Shown here piece after piece: positions 1-8,283 of a DNA stretch of 64,000 nt. Numbering within the stretch: position 1 is the stretch's first letter; every line of letters starts with the position of its first letter. Under the pieces are notes generated by a model. That model saw only the letters and a program-made list of their open reading frames with translations. It had not been told where the DNA came from and ran no database searches. The DNA is from Frigoribacterium sp. CG_9.8. Its GTDB lineage: Bacteria; Actinomycetota; Actinomycetes; Actinomycetales; Microbacteriaceae. A program made the position numbers and the translations under genes. The DNA is taken from the NCBI RefSeq assembly GCF_015751965.1, contig NZ_JADOVH010000004.1:124001-188000 (forward strand). Reading direction: 5' to 3'.

Positions 1-740
1 ACCTTATTGCCGCGATCGCTGCCGCAAAACGAGCCGGAGTGGTGGTTCTCGGAGCTCTCCCCAACGAAACCACTGGCGAAACCGGCGCTCCTTCCGGAAA
101 CTTCCCCGCAGCAGCGAACGGTGTTGTCACCGTGCAGGCAATCGGAGCCGACAACGCCATCGAGGAGACAGACGGCAAACCCAACGTGTTCCCGCTCACA
201 AAAACCGACATCGCTGGCCCCGGCATCGCACTCCTCACCCAGGGGAGCAGCGATCCGAATACCCGGGAGGGCGTGACCATCGGTGACGGCACATCGTATG
301 CGACACCGATCATTGCTGGTTTCCTTGCCATGGTGAAGCAGAAGTATCCGGCGGCGACCGGGAACCAGCTCATTCAGACGCTGATTCACAACACCGGCAC
401 AGGCACAGGCACAGGCAACCATCCGCCGGCCCGTGATGCGAAGGGCGAGGTCGGGTACGGACTGGTGTCGCTCGACCACATGCTTGAGGTCAATCCAACG
501 ACAGACCCCGACGTGAACCCACTCATCTCTACCGAGTCAGAGCAGACGCCGACGGCACAGGAATTAGGTTGGTCGCCGTCGGCCAGTTCCAGTGCCCCGG
601 CGCGCACCGCGAGCGAAGTCGAATTGCGGTCATGGTTTCTCCCAGCCGTGACCGGTGGCGTCGCGATTCTCGTGCTCACCCTGTTATTTCTCGCTGTCGT
701 CACTCGGAGAAAGAAGCGAGCCATCTCACTCGAAAGCTAG
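1..740 (+). CDS. S8 (subtilisin/mycosin-like) serine protease, C-terminal part
   Basis: The reading frame is open from the left window edge, so only the C-terminal part of a secreted subtilase is present. The catalytic-serine motif GTSYATP is visible and is the standard S8 signature; the Asp and His of the triad must lie upstream, outside the window. After the protease domain come a Gly-Thr microsatellite (TGTGTGTG, from a repeated ggcaca), a Ser/Ala/Thr linker, one hydrophobic segment (about 20 residues from FLPAVTGG) and a basic tail RRKKR. That C-terminal anchor is typical of type VII secretion mycosins (MycP) but also of other wall-facing actinobacterial subtilases. No ESX gene is in view, so the mycosin role is inference. 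It converges on the ABC importer genes. Confidence 0.85.
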   Translation, partial: LIAAIAAAKRAGVVVLGALPNETTGETGAPSGNFPAAANGVVTVQAIGADNAIEETDGKPNVFPLTKTDIAGPGIALLTQGSSDPNTREGVTIGDGTSYATPIIAGFLAMVKQKYPAATGNQLIQTLIHNTGTGTGTGNHPPARDAKGEVGYGLVSLDHMLEVNPTTDPDVNPLISTESEQTPTAQELGWSPSASSSAPARTASEVELRSWFLPAVTGGVAILVLTLLFLAVVTRRKKRAISLES

Positions 741-830
741 GTGCGCCGCACAGGGGAAGTTCGGGTGTCGCAGATCGGCCACCCGAGCGGAATTCTCGCC
801 CGCGTACCTCAGGCGCGACAGCGTGCCGAA

Positions 831-1598
831 CTAAAGCACCTTCGACAGGAACGACTGTGTGCGCCCGTGCTGCGGATTGGCGAGCACCTCGCGCGGGACG
901 CCCGACTCGACGACCACCCCGCCATCCATGAACACCAGGGAGTCCGCGACCTCCCGGGCGAAACCCATCTCGTGGGTGACCACGATCATGGTCATGCCCT
1001 CTTTGGCGAGTTGCTTCATCACATCGAGCACCTCGCCGACCAGTTCCGGATCGAGCGCAGAGGTCGGCTCGTCGAAAAGCATGAGTTTCGGGTCCATGGC
1101 GAGAGCGCGCGCGATTGCGACCCGCTGCTGCTGGCCACCGCTCAGATGGGCTGGATAGCTGGCCGCCTTGTCGTCCAACCCCACTTGGGCAAGCAAGTCC
1201 GTGGCGCGCTCGATGGCCTTGGCCCGCGACATCCGCTTCACGCGCAGCGGTGCTTCGATGATGTTCTCGAGAGCCGTCATGTGCGGAAAGAGGTTGAAGC
1301 GCTGGAACACCATTCCGATGTCGCGCCTCTGCAACGCGGCTTCTTGGGGCTTCAACTCGTGGAGTTTGTCACCCCTCTCGCGGTAGCCGACGAGTGCGCC
1401 ATCGACGCGCAGGCGACCGGCATCCACGGACTCGAGGTGGTTGATGCAGCGGAGGAAGGTGGATTTGCCCGATCCACTCGGCCCGACCAGGCACATGACC
1501 TCGCCTCGCTTGACCGTGAGCGAGATGCTTCTGAGCACCTGGTTCGAGCCGAAGCTCTTCGAGACGCGGTCCGCCTCCACCATCGGTGTGTCGTTCAT
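831..1598 (-). CDS. Polar amino-acid ABC transporter, ATP-binding protein
   Basis: Cytoplasmic ATPase of a polar amino-acid importer (GlnQ/GltL type), 255 aa, the usual family length. Visible motifs: Walker [10 protein letters not shown] at residues 39-47, ABC signature LSGGQ at 152-156, Walker B LMLFDEP at about 172-178, and a switch histidine (VVTHEMGF). Its ATG overlaps the permease stop by 4 bp, so it is the last gene of a three-gene operon after the binding protein and permease. Substrate cannot be read from the ATPase; glutamate/glutamine or another polar amino acid is expected from the family. Confidence 0.95.
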   Translation of the reverse strand: MNDTPMVEADRVSKSFGSNQVLRSISLTVKRGEVMCLVGPSGSGKSTFLRCINHLESVDAGRLRVDGALVGYRERGDKLHELKPQEAALQRRDIGMVFQRFNLFPHMTALENIIEAPLRVKRMSRAKAIERATDLLAQVGLDDKAASYPAHLSGGQQQRVAIARALAMDPKLMLFDEPTSALDPELVGEVLDVMKQLAKEGMTMIVVTHEMGFAREVADSLVFMDGGVVVESGVPREVLANPQHGRTQSFLSKVL

Positions 1599-2611
1599 CG
1601 GGTACCGTCTCCTCGCGGATCTCTCGGTGGCTCTGAAGCATCATCGCTCGGCGACCCCACCACGGTCACGAGGCCGGTGGCCACCGTGACCTTCTTCTCC
1701 GGTTGAGCAGCCCCGATTCCGCGCGCGAAGCGCTTTTCGAGAAAATATTGGCCGATCATGAGGATCGACGTGAAGGCGAGATACCAGATCGACGCGACGA
1801 GGAATAGCGGGATGGGGGTGAACGCCTCGGCGGAAATATCACGAGACCGCGTGAACAGGTCAAAACTGTAGGGCACGGCGGTGACCAGCGAGGTCGTCTT
1901 CAGCATCGAGATCACCTCGTTGCCAACCGGGGGAATGATGACCCGCATCGACTGCGGGATGATCACGCGCGCCATCGACTGGAACCAACTCATACCGAGT
2001 GCGGTCGCCGCCTCATCCTGCCCGCGGTCAACGGAGAGGATGCCGGCGCGCACAATCTCCGCGATGTAGGCAGCCTCGTTGAGCGCAAGCCCGATAATGG
2101 CGAGCTGAAACACATTGAGTGCGTCCCCGGTCGGCAGTGAGATGAACGGGTCTACGAACGGCAATCCGAAATCGATCACCGGATAGATAACTGAAAGCAA
2201 GCCCCAGAAGGTGAGCTGCACATACACCGGAGTCCCCCGGAATACCCAGAGGTAGAACCACGACAGACTCTTGAAAACGGGGTTGGGCGACAGGCGCATT
2301 ACGGCGAGAAGGATGCCGAGGAGCACCGCGATGACCATCGAATAGACGGTGAGCTGAAGAGTATTGAACGCCGCCTCGGAGATGCGGCGGTCGAAGACAT
2401 ACTTGGCCACCTGCGGCCAGTTGAACGCTGGACGCAGGGCAGCGTCATAGACAAACGCGACAGCAAGGAGCACGATGATGACCGCAAAAACGTTGCGGAT
2501 CGGGTGCCGGAGCTTCACCGACTTGATCGCCGCCCCCTCGCTCGAGGAATGGGTGGCGTCCGGCGACGGGGTTGCCCCCGCCGCCGGACCAGAAAGAGAT
2601 TCTGGATTCAC
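1595..2611 (-). CDS. Polar amino-acid ABC transporter, permease
   Basis: Inner-membrane permease of the HisMQ/GlnP family. Several hydrophobic segments flank the EAA-like loop ([25 protein letters not shown]), which docks the ATPase. I place the start at the GTG at 2611 (protein begins NPESLSGP after Met): it follows the stop of the binding-protein gene by 4 bases, whereas the open frame further upstream only shadows that gene. This gives 338 aa with an N-terminal cytoplasmic extension of about 35 residues before the first membrane segment; one-component permeases of this type can have such extensions. The 3' end overlaps the ATPase gene by 4 bp. A single permease implies a homodimer. Confidence 0.93.
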   Translation of the reverse strand: MNPESLSGPAAGATPSPDATHSSSEGAAIKSVKLRHPIRNVFAVIIVLLAVAFVYDAALRPAFNWPQVAKYVFDRRISEAAFNTLQLTVYSMVIAVLLGILLAVMRLSPNPVFKSLSWFYLWVFRGTPVYVQLTFWGLLSVIYPVIDFGLPFVDPFISLPTGDALNVFQLAIIGLALNEAAYIAEIVRAGILSVDRGQDEAATALGMSWFQSMARVIIPQSMRVIIPPVGNEVISMLKTTSLVTAVPYSFDLFTRSRDISAEAFTPIPLFLVASIWYLAFTSILMIGQYFLEKRFARGIGAAQPEKKVTVATGLVTVVGSPSDDASEPPRDPRGDGTR

Positions 2612-2615
2612 TCGA

Positions 2616-3509
2616 CTAACCGTTTGCGCCCGCGTTGATCGTGATCTTGTCGATGCCACCGGAAGCGACGCCCCACTTGTCGAGCAGCTTCTTGTAGCTG
2701 CCGTCATCGACCATCGACTGGAGCGCCTTCTGCAGTGCCTTGGCGAGCGGGTCGCCCTTCGCCACAGCGATGCCGTACGGTGCGACCTCGAAGCTCGTGC
2801 CGGCGGGCTGAAGCTTGCCCTTGAGCTGCGCAATCGCGTAGAGGGTGACGGGTGAATCAGCGCTCATCGCATCTGCCTGTCCGAGGGCGACAGAGTTGGT
2901 CGCCTGATCCTGGGTGTCGAACTTGATGACCTGGATGGCTGGCTTACCCGCATCGGTGCACGCTTTGGATTTGGTCGGCACCTCATCGGTGTCTTGATAG
3001 GTGGTTGCCTGCACCGCCACCTTGAGCCCACAGGCGTTGTTGGGATCAACGGTCTTGCCAGTGGGTGCCGCCCACTGGATACCTGCGGTGTAGTAGTTGA
3101 CGAAGTCGACGATTTTTTCCCGTGCGGCGTTGTCGGTGAAGGAGGAGACGCTGGCGTTGTATTTACCACCGGCAATGCTCGGGATGATGCTGTCGAACTT
3201 GGCAACGGCGTACTCCGTCTTTACGCCGAGCTTGGCGGCGACAGCGTCCATCAACTCGACCTCCCACCCGATCGGTTTGCCGTTGGCGTCCTTATATTCA
3301 TTGGGCGCGTAGGTCGGGTCAATGCCGACGATGATCTTGCCAGCCTTCGCGATCTTGCTTGGCAGCAGTGCTGCGGCAGCCGAATCCTTTGCCACCGCCG
3401 CTGAACTGCCCGTAGCTGAGGGGTTGGCTGGAGTCGTGTTATTGACGCAGCCACTCAACGCGATCGCGACAACGACGGCGAAAACAGGTATGCCGTATCT
3501 GATGCGCAT
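2616..3509 (-). CDS. Amino-acid ABC transporter substrate-binding lipoprotein
   Basis: Family 3 extracellular solute-binding protein of 297 aa, first gene of the importer operon. The N-terminus is a lipoprotein signal peptide with lipobox LSGC, predicting lipidation at about Cys21 and anchoring outside the membrane. The mature part starts with a Ser/Ala/Thr linker, then shows the family pattern (IAKAGKIIVGIDPTYAP, then YKDANGKPIGWEVELMDAVAAKLG). The C-terminal block SMVDDGSYKKLLDKWGV is a typical helix of amino-acid-binding members. Ligand specificity is not evident from the sequence. The 140 bp upstream are probably the operon promoter region. Confidence 0.95.
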   Translation of the reverse strand: MRIRYGIPVFAVVVAIALSGCVNNTTPANPSATGSSAAVAKDSAAAALLPSKIAKAGKIIVGIDPTYAPNEYKDANGKPIGWEVELMDAVAAKLGVKTEYAVAKFDSIIPSIAGGKYNASVSSFTDNAAREKIVDFVNYYTAGIQWAAPTGKTVDPNNACGLKVAVQATTYQDTDEVPTKSKACTDAGKPAIQVIKFDTQDQATNSVALGQADAMSADSPVTLYAIAQLKGKLQPAGTSFEVAPYGIAVAKGDPLAKALQKALQSMVDDGSYKKLLDKWGVASGGIDKITINAGANG

Positions 3510-3648
3510 TCTTCTTACCTATCTCTCATGGTGTGGGACATTCGAGATCGATACTACGGGCAGTGCAATACGGATGGCACGAAAATCCTGTCGTGACCGT
3601 GGGCGAGTCGACCTCGCGGCTGTCACCGCCGGGTAACGAAATATCCGG

Positions 3649-4086
3649 CTAGAGGGGTGCGAGCACCTTTTCGTAGCAGAGGGCGTTTGCCATCAGCTCA
3701 AACGGCGGATATGACGGTATCAGCCGGTATCCGATGCTCTCGTACAGTGCGATCGCGGCGGGTTGACGATCGCCGGTCTGCAACACGAGCGACGGAGTCC
3801 CCAACTCGCGAGCCACCGTCTCCAGCTCGTACATCAGGGTCCGCGAGATTCCTCGACCGCGATAGGTCACGTCGACGACTACTTTTTTCACCTCAAGCAC
3901 CCCGCCGAAGCCATGGGGCCGCAGGCCAGCCTGAGCCACCGGACGGGCACCCAATGTGTCAACCAAAAGCACCGTTGCAACAATGGTGGCGGGCTCCACC
4001 TCGAAGGAGGCAGACAATAATCTCTTCAATTCCGGCGAGTAACCGCTAAAGCTGTCGGCGTAGATCGCGGTCATTTCGACATCCAT
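3649..4086 (-). CDS. GNAT-family N-acetyltransferase
   Basis: Small acetyl-CoA-dependent N-acetyltransferase, 145 aa from the ATG at 4086. An upstream TTG at 4098 is in frame, but it falls in the T-tract of the nrdAB terminator, so the ATG is preferred. The acetyl-CoA pyrophosphate loop is the segment VDVTYRGRGISRTLMYELE (R/Q-x-x-G-x-G/A pattern, here RGRGIS), followed by the beta-bulge strand SLVLQTGDRQPAAIALYESIGY, where the ALYESIGY helix is a hallmark of GNATs. Substrate is unknown. It stands alone between the importer and the RNR operon. Confidence 0.85.
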   Translation of the reverse strand: MDVEMTAIYADSFSGYSPELKRLLSASFEVEPATIVATVLLVDTLGARPVAQAGLRPHGFGGVLEVKKVVVDVTYRGRGISRTLMYELETVARELGTPSLVLQTGDRQPAAIALYESIGYRLIPSYPPFELMANALCYEKVLAPL

Positions 4087-4095
4087 GGCCGTACG

Positions 4096-4138
4096 CAAAA
4101 ACGCTGCGCGCGGGTCGAGCCAGCCGACCCGCGCGCAG
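4096..4138 (-). terminator. Rho-independent terminator of the nrdAB operon
   Basis: A 14-bp perfect GC-rich stem (4104-4117 with 4125-4138) and a 7-nt loop are followed on the minus strand by five T residues (4097-4101 on the plus strand are A). It begins 22 bp after the nrdB stop codon and reads in the nrdB direction. Confidence 0.85.
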
Positions 4139-4160
4139 GTGATACCCGCCTTGCTGCGTT

Positions 4161-5153
4161 CTACTTTGCCCCGACCGTAGCCGACGCGTTCGACTCGTAC
4201 GACGTGTTGGTCGACTCGAAGAAGTTCACGAGCTGCAGCGTGTCATTCGCGGTCGCCATCCACTTGGCCGGGTTGGTCACGTTGTACTCGGCTTCGAAGC
4301 CGAGCTCCTCGAGACGACGGTCGGCCAGGTACTTGACGTACTGGTTGATGTAGTTGGAGTTGAGACCGAGGATGCCACCCGGGAGCAGATCGCGGTTGTA
4401 CTCCTCCTCGAGCGTGACGGCATCCAGGATCATCTGCTTGATCTCGGCGGCGAACTCCTCGGTCTGCAGGTCGGGGTTCTCCTCGAGCACCGTGAGGATG
4501 AGGTTGATGCCGAACTTGAGATGAAGCGATTCGTCGCGCACAACCCAGTCCATGAGCGATCCGAAGTTGCGGAGCAGGTTGCGCTGGCGGAAGGACAGCG
4601 CCACCATGAAACCCGAGTAGAACCAGAGTCCCTCAAGGATGACGTTGTATGCAACGAGGTTGCGCACGAAGTCTTTCTTACCCTCGGTCGTGGTGATGTC
4701 GAGAGTCTTCTCCGTCATGCGACGGATGTACTTGATCTCGAACTCTTCCTTCTTCGCCATGGACGGGATGTTGACATGCGAGCCGTAAGCGGCCTCACGG
4801 TCGATCGGGAAGGTCTCGAGCACATACTCGAACGACATGCAGTGGTTGGCCTCTTCCCACATCTGCTTTGCCAGGTAAATGCTGCACTCAGCCGCATTCA
4901 CGTAGGGGTAGACGCCGAAGGCCAGCGCCTTGTTGACGAGGAGCTCATTCGGGTTGAAGTAACTCATGAGGAACGTCACCGCGTGACGCTCCTCGTCTGT
5001 CATCTTCTTGAAGTCGGCGATGTCTTCGCCGAGCTGGATCTCGTTCGGGAACCAGGTGTTCGCAACAGCCTGGTCGTACAGGTCCATCGCCCACTGGTAA
5101 CGAATCGGTTTGAGCAGCAGCCCATTTTGCAGGCCGGTTCCGAGAATTCCCAT
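4161..5153 (-). CDS. nrdB: Class I ribonucleotide reductase, beta (radical-generating) subunit, Phe at the tyrosyl-radical position
   Basis: R2 subunit, 330 aa, forming the metal-radical cofactor for NrdA. Metal ligands align to the family as E70, E101, H104, E174, E208 and H211; W34 (TWFPNE), D207 and the C-terminal Tyr (NTSYESN) fit the radical-transfer path. Two positions depart from E. coli NrdB. The Asp84 equivalent is Glu (PNELLV), and the radical Tyr122 equivalent is Phe108 in the motif EEANHCMSF. Glu plus Phe at these sites matches class Ic (Chlamydia-type Mn/Fe) and related non-tyrosyl R2 proteins. The gene follows nrdA and a tiny redox-tail ORF on the same strand and ends at a strong terminator. 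The subclass call is inference from an alignment by eye. Confidence 0.93.
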   Translation of the reverse strand: MGILGTGLQNGLLLKPIRYQWAMDLYDQAVANTWFPNEIQLGEDIADFKKMTDEERHAVTFLMSYFNPNELLVNKALAFGVYPYVNAAECSIYLAKQMWEEANHCMSFEYVLETFPIDREAAYGSHVNIPSMAKKEEFEIKYIRRMTEKTLDITTTEGKKDFVRNLVAYNVILEGLWFYSGFMVALSFRQRNLLRNFGSLMDWVVRDESLHLKFGINLILTVLEENPDLQTEEFAAEIKQMILDAVTLEEEYNRDLLPGGILGLNSNYINQYVKYLADRRLEELGFEAEYNVTNPAKWMATANDTLQLVNFFESTNTSYESNASATVGAK

Positions 5154-5275
5154 GTTGCGTGCTTCTTTCTTGATAGTTACTTCGCTTATTAATTTTGTTG
5201 AAAAGTATGAATAACAATTGGTGGTCGAGTGGGGCGCTCAGAGCTCATATCAAGATCCGCCCGTATCGCGATCCG

Positions 5276-5362
5276 CTATTGGCAGCTCTCGCATTGCAGC
5301 TCGTCCATCGGATCGGTTGGCACTTCGTATTCGATGACCCGGGTGCACGTGTCGCTGTTCAC
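5276..5362 (-). CDS. Candidate 28-aa peptide carrying the NrdA C-terminal redox tail (CESCQ)
   Basis: Immediately after the nrdA stop codon (TAG, 5366-5368) and in the same reading frame, a GTG at 5362 opens a 28-codon ORF ending in DELQCESCQ followed by TAG. A Shine-Dalgarno-like GGGAG lies 8 nt before the GTG, inside the last nrdA codons, so translational coupling is plausible. Class I NrdA proteins normally end in a flexible arm with a CxxC pair (often CxxCQ or similar) that re-reduces the active-site disulfide. NrdA here stops without such a pair, so this ORF encodes exactly the missing piece. Alternatives are stop-codon readthrough producing one 904-residue protein, or a sequencing or real nonsense change. 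Confidence 0.6.
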   Translation of the reverse strand: MNSDTCTRVIEYEVPTDPMDELQCESCQ

Positions 5363-5365
5363 TGT

Positions 5366-7993
5366 CTACACTCCCGACTTGGGAGCGAATCCACCGAAAC
5401 CACGCTTGCCTCCGGTGGCCGGCGCCGAAGTGACCGGCGCGGTGACATCGGATTCGACCAGCGCAGATTCGACCACCGCGGACTCGACCGCCGCAGCAGT
5501 TGCCGGAGAGGATGCAGCGGTTGCCGTTGCGGACGCCACCGGTGCAACTGCAGCGGGAACACTGGCCGGAGCCGCGGCACCAGCTGAACCGAAGCCCTTG
5601 CGTACTGCGCCACCGGCGCCTCCACCGATCTGCTCAGCCTTGTTCACCTTTACCGTGGACTGCTCGGCCGTATGACGCGGCTTCATGTGCAGGTAGTACG
5701 TGGTCTTGACCCCACGCTCCCACGCGGCGAAGTAGATATCCATCATGTCGCCGAGGTCGCGCGTCTCGAGGTACATGTTGCGGCTGATGGACTGGTCAAT
5801 CCACTTCTGGGCGCGGGCTGCAACCTCGAGGAAGGAGTAGGGCGAGAGTTGGAAGCTCGTCTTGTAGGTGGCCTTCATCTCGTCTGGAATCGCCGCGATG
5901 TTTTGAATATCACCCTGGCTGCGCAGGATTGCCTCGCGGGTGGTGTCCCAGATTCCGAGCGCCTGCAGGTCACCAACCAGGTTGCGGTTCACCTCGAGGA
6001 ACTTGCCGTTCGAGGTGGAACGGCTGAAGATCTGCGAGAACTGTGGGTCGATACCCGGTGTCGTGCCCGCAACGAGCCCAATGGATGCGGTGGGCGCGAT
6101 CGCCATGAGCGTCGCATTGCGCATTCCACCCTTGACTTTCAGACGCAGGGTGTCCCAGTCGAGACGGGTGGTGCGGTTGACCTTGATCTCCATGCCACGA
6201 TCTGCCTCAGTGAGGGCAATCGAATCGAGGGGTACGAGGCCCTCCGCCCAACGTGAGCCAGCGAAGTTCGGGTAGGAGCCACGCTCAGTGGCGAGGTTGG
6301 CGCTCTCGTCGATTGCCGCGTAGGAGACATGCTCCATGATCTCGTCGATCAGGTCATACGACTCTTCGCTCTCGTAGCTGAAGCCGAGACGTTCGACTAC
6401 ATCGGTGAACCCCATGACGCCGAGACCGACGGCCCGGTTCTGCTCGTTGGAGAAGTCGGCTTCCTGTACGGACGATCGAGTGATGTCAATGAGGTTGTCG
6501 AGCTGGCGCACAGCCAGTCGGGTACTCTCTTCGATCTTGCCGAAATCGACCGCGAGGCCACCCGCGTCGAGCTCGCCAGCTTCTCGAACGCGAAGATGGC
6601 GCGACAGGTTGATTGATGCCAGGTTGCAAACCGAGACGTTGTTTTCGTCCTGCGGCAGCGTGATTTCGGTGCAGAGGTTCGAGAGGTGGATCGTGCCGGT
6701 GTTGTTGTTGAGCGCACGGTTGTTGACCGTGTCCTTCCAGCACAGCCACGGGTGGCTGGTGGTCTGGAGAGAAATCAGAATCGACTTGAACTGCTCGCGG
6801 GCGGTGATCTTCTTGAACATCTGCATCTCGCCGGCTTCGGCCTTAGCGACGTACTCGTTGTACTTCGCCGAGAATTCCTTGCCGTAGAGCTCATTCAGAT
6901 CCTGCACTTCGAGCGGGTCGAAGAGGTACCAGCTTTCGTCGTTCTGCACCCGCTTCATGAACTCGTCCGAGATCCACACCGCGGTGTTGGCGGTGCGGGT
7001 GCGGCGGTACGGGTCGCCGGAGTTTTGGCGCAGGTCGAGGAACTCGGGGAAGTCGAGATGCCAGTTCTCGATGTAGAAGCAGAGGGCACCGAACTTCTTA
7101 CCGCCGCGGCTGACCGCGCGCAGGATCGAGTCGATCGTGTGCATGAACGGGATCGGACCGGTCGAGGTGGTGTTGTTCGAGCGGATCGGCGAGCCCTGTG
7201 CGCGCAACTTGGTGACCGAGAGGCCGATGCCGCCGGTTCCCTTGGTGAGCCACATCACATCGCGGGTCGTCTTGGCGATGTGCTCCATGTCATCCTGCAT
7301 CTCCATGACGAAGCAATTTGCGAGCTGCGGGTAGACCGTACCGGCGTTGACGAGAGTGGATCCCGCGGCCAGATACTCGAGCTGTGACATCTTCTCGTAG
7401 AACTTGATCGCATGCTCGGTGGGGTTTGCCTCGTTGAGGGAAAGGCCCATTGCAATACGCATCCAAAAATACTGCGGCACTTCGAGGGCGTCACCATTGC
7501 GGCCCTTGATGCCATAACGGTTGTTGAGGGTGACAACACCGATGTACTTGAGCAGTTCGTCGTGGGCGGGCTCCAGGTGCGTCGAGAGAAGCTCCAGGTC
7601 GAACAGGTCCAGAAGGCGGCTGTCAAGAAGCTTCTCCTCGACGCCGCGGGCCACATTCGCGGCAAAGTGAGTTGCGTGCAACGCCTTGAGGTCATCCGCG
7701 TTCTCGTAGTCGCCGAGCACGCGCTTGTAGATCGTCTTGAGAAGCAGGCGCGCGGCCACCGTGTCGAAGGCCGGGTCGTCTTTCACGTTCTGGAGCGCGA
7801 CCTGGATGACCGCCTCATCCAGCTGCTGGGTACTGATGCCATCGAACAGGGTCAGTTCGAGCTCGCTGGCGATCTGCGTGACCCAGGTGATGTTCTCGTC
7901 CAGGCCGGCACTCGCGTGCTCGATCGCGAGGTTGATCTTGTTCGCGTCATACGGCTCGCGCTGTCCATTGCGCTTGACTACGGTGATTGCCAC
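5366..7993 (-). CDS. nrdA: Class I ribonucleotide reductase, alpha (catalytic) subunit
   Basis: Large RNR subunit, 875 aa, reducing NDPs to dNDPs. An N-terminal ATP-cone (VVKRNGQREPYDANKINLAI, about residues 1-95) provides allosteric activity control. The active-site cysteines are visible: QLANCFVMEM (C225 equivalent), the thiyl-radical cysteine in SNLCTEI (C439, with its Asn and Glu neighbours) and SVCNLASINL (C462). The paired Tyr TTYYLHMK matches the radical-transfer tyrosines Y730/Y731. After the barrel comes a long Ala/Pro/Val/Ser linker of about 70 residues ending KRGFGGFAPKSGV, with no terminal CxxC. The CxxC is encoded just past the TAG stop in the same frame. NrdR-like and DnaA boxes lie upstream. 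Confidence 0.96.
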   Translation of the reverse strand: MAITVVKRNGQREPYDANKINLAIEHASAGLDENITWVTQIASELELTLFDGISTQQLDEAVIQVALQNVKDDPAFDTVAARLLLKTIYKRVLGDYENADDLKALHATHFAANVARGVEEKLLDSRLLDLFDLELLSTHLEPAHDELLKYIGVVTLNNRYGIKGRNGDALEVPQYFWMRIAMGLSLNEANPTEHAIKFYEKMSQLEYLAAGSTLVNAGTVYPQLANCFVMEMQDDMEHIAKTTRDVMWLTKGTGGIGLSVTKLRAQGSPIRSNNTTSTGPIPFMHTIDSILRAVSRGGKKFGALCFYIENWHLDFPEFLDLRQNSGDPYRRTRTANTAVWISDEFMKRVQNDESWYLFDPLEVQDLNELYGKEFSAKYNEYVAKAEAGEMQMFKKITAREQFKSILISLQTTSHPWLCWKDTVNNRALNNNTGTIHLSNLCTEITLPQDENNVSVCNLASINLSRHLRVREAGELDAGGLAVDFGKIEESTRLAVRQLDNLIDITRSSVQEADFSNEQNRAVGLGVMGFTDVVERLGFSYESEESYDLIDEIMEHVSYAAIDESANLATERGSYPNFAGSRWAEGLVPLDSIALTEADRGMEIKVNRTTRLDWDTLRLKVKGGMRNATLMAIAPTASIGLVAGTTPGIDPQFSQIFSRSTSNGKFLEVNRNLVGDLQALGIWDTTREAILRSQGDIQNIAAIPDEMKATYKTSFQLSPYSFLEVAARAQKWIDQSISRNMYLETRDLGDMMDIYFAAWERGVKTTYYLHMKPRHTAEQSTVKVNKAEQIGGGAGGAVRKGFGSAGAAAPASVPAAVAPVASATATAASSPATAAAVESAVVESALVESDVTAPVTSAPATGGKRGFGGFAPKSGV

Positions 7994-8099
7994 GTGTGTT
8001 CCCCTCGTGCGCCCCTGTGCGGGGTCGAAATTGTGTGCGAAGACCGTGATATGTGACCTTCGACGGGTGATGTCTCGGTGCGGTGGTTATGCGGTCTAA

Positions 8100-8147
8100 T
8101 CACTATATATCGGGCTTCTGACAAATTGGTAACCCCACATGTAGTGG
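8100..8147 (-). promoter_or_regulatory. Pair of NrdR-box-like operators upstream of nrdA
   Basis: Two 16-bp sites resemble the NrdR consensus ACACTATATATAGTGT: TCACTATATATCGGGC (8100-8115, about 12 of 16 matches) and ACCCCACATGTAGTGG (8132-8147, about 10 of 16). Their starts are exactly 32 bp apart, three helical turns, which is the usual phasing of NrdR boxes. They lie 107-154 bp upstream of the nrdA start. NrdR is an ATP-cone repressor of RNR genes; its gene is not in this window. Confidence 0.7.
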
Positions 8148-8152
8148 GCGTG

Positions 8153-8173
8153 TCATCCACAGACTGTGGATAA
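8153..8173. promoter_or_regulatory. Head-to-head DnaA boxes in the nrdA promoter region
   Basis: The minus strand of 8165-8173 reads TTATCCACA, a perfect consensus DnaA box. The plus strand of 8153-8161 reads TCATCCACA, one mismatch. Together they form a perfect 17-bp palindrome (8155-8171). In E. coli the nrdAB promoter is controlled by DnaA, so a cell-cycle link here is a reasonable inference. A chromosomal origin is unlikely, since only two boxes are present and there are no dnaA or dnaN genes. Confidence 0.6.
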
Positions 8174-8283
8174 GTTCGCCGGTTTTTGCACAGGCTGTGC
8201 ATAGATTCCGTCGGTTCTCTCACGACCCTATCCGCGACATCCGACACCGGCGATTAAGGGTCCGGCGAGTAGGCTGACACCTT

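Noticed and set aside
741-1706. Long plus-strand open frame opposite the ABC ATPase
   Set aside because: It is antisense to a clear ATP-binding protein with all motifs and shows no domain; a high-GC shadow frame.
8153-8173. Replication origin
   Set aside because: Only two DnaA boxes, no AT-rich unwinding element and no dnaA/dnaN/gyr genes nearby.
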